From: Lutibacter sp.
Lineage (GTDB): Bacteria; Bacteroidota; Bacteroidia; Flavobacteriales; Flavobacteriaceae
Direction: 5' to 3'
Assembly (NCBI GenBank): GCA_030694935.1
Contig: JAUYUA010000002.1
Location: 1 to 32,225, forward strand
Length of the DNA stretch: 32,225 nucleotides
The notes beneath the pieces are model-generated. The model worked only from the letters and a program-made list of their open reading frames with translations, was not told the DNA's origin and searched no databases. Of this stretch, positions 32,042 to 32,225 are shown in pieces. The first letter of the stretch is position 1. Each line of letters opens with the position of its first letter. The translations under genes and the position numbers were made by a program.

Positions 32042-32111
32042 TGGTATAAATTTTATTAAGATGAAACGAGCCATAACAAATTTTGAGACACAGCAGAATG
32101 ATTAATGGCGA

Positions 32112-32131
32112 CCTGCCTGCCGGCAGGCAGG
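32112..32131. repeat. 20-bp perfect palindrome
   Basis: CCTGCCTGCCGGCAGGCAGG is a perfect palindrome, followed directly by CTGCAGCTG, which is also palindromic in part. Located between the promoter and start codon of the lipoprotein, it would form a strong hairpin in the leader RNA. It is the cleanest of three related copies. Confidence 0.9.
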
Positions 32132-32167
32132 CTGCAGCTGTACCAATAAAAAATAAAATTTAAACAG

Positions 32168-32225
32168 ATGAAACATCACCTAATTATTCTTACTGCAATT
32201 GTTTTACTTAGTTGTGGAAAAAAAG
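32168..32225 (+). CDS. Lipoprotein, N-terminal part (runs off the window)
   Basis: The 19 visible codons begin at ATG 32168 and encode a type II signal peptide (MKHHLIILTAIVLLSCGKK) with lipobox LLSC. Lys follows the Gly after the cysteine, so there is no acidic surface-export signal, unlike the lipoproteins at 25444 and 28235. The function cannot be seen. Confidence 0.8.
   Translation, partial: MKHHLIILTAIVLLSCGKK

Larger units (their letters stand above)
31811..32167. other. 357-nt intergenic region with promoter, possible leader ORF and palindrome
   Basis: The left part (31811-32030) shows no gene. From 32034 a promoter-like box, a 14-codon reading frame (ATG at 32061, MKRAITNFETQQND, stop at 32103-32105) and the 20-bp palindrome precede the lipoprotein gene. 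The 14-codon frame could be a leader peptide or chance. Confidence 0.5.

Noticed and set aside
31917-32105. 62-codon plus-strand reading frame
   Set aside because: No family pattern or signal is seen, and the -7 box at 32034 lies inside it. Only the last 14 codons after 32061 could be translated from that promoter.

Overview
The window is chromosomal DNA from a member of Bacteroidota, most likely Flavobacteriaceae. The evidence is low G+C, intergenic -7 boxes of the TAnnTTTG type, few Shine-Dalgarno sequences, OmpA proteins with thrombospondin type 3 (TSP3) repeats, DUF4292, DUF5777 and HU-CCDC81/SPOR proteins, and lipoproteins with an acidic SDDDD export signal. I see no rRNA, tRNA, CRISPR array, phage gene or transposase. 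Most of the window is an ordinary housekeeping backbone.

Layout. Positions 1-1835 hold two OmpA-family genes on the minus strand (the first cut by the window edge). Positions 1952-6345 hold kbl (glycine C-acetyltransferase) and an AddA-like helicase-nuclease. Positions 6427-7387 hold two tandem TerB-like genes. Divergently, mfd, an EamA transporter and a small unknown protein form a tight plus-strand operon (7447-12058). Two more OmpA-family genes follow (12352-15251) behind near-colinear promoters. Next are a HAD phosphatase and dprA (minus), an HU-like/SPOR membrane protein and an acyl-CoA thioesterase (plus). An envelope operon comes next (minus: TPR protein, DUF4292 lipoprotein, EnvC-like M23 protein), then a double ABC ATPase (minus) and a small three-helix membrane protein.

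Positions 24186-28585 are the most distinctive part. A membrane-anchored Cache-LytTR one-component regulator faces a CHRD lipoprotein, an OB-fold protein, a YceI protein, a DUF5777 beta-barrel and a mono-haem cytochrome c lipoprotein. The CHRD and cytochrome lipoproteins carry acidic surface-export signals. A conserved box of about 42 bp lies about 100 nt upstream of both the CHRD gene and the OB-fold/YceI/DUF5777 operon, and the first copy also overlaps the regulator's own start. I infer a regulated cell-surface redox or lipid-carrier module of unknown function.

The right end holds a Uup-like ABC-F ATPase, a DEDDy 3'-5' exonuclease and the start of a lipoprotein. Its intergenic DNA is rich in CCTGCC/GGCAGG palindromes and degenerate 7-bp-period repeats.

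The OmpA paralogues show active recombination. The truncated gene at 1-295 and the gene at 13890 are about 84% identical over 147 nt and then exactly identical over 79 bp, in inverted orientation about 14 kb apart.
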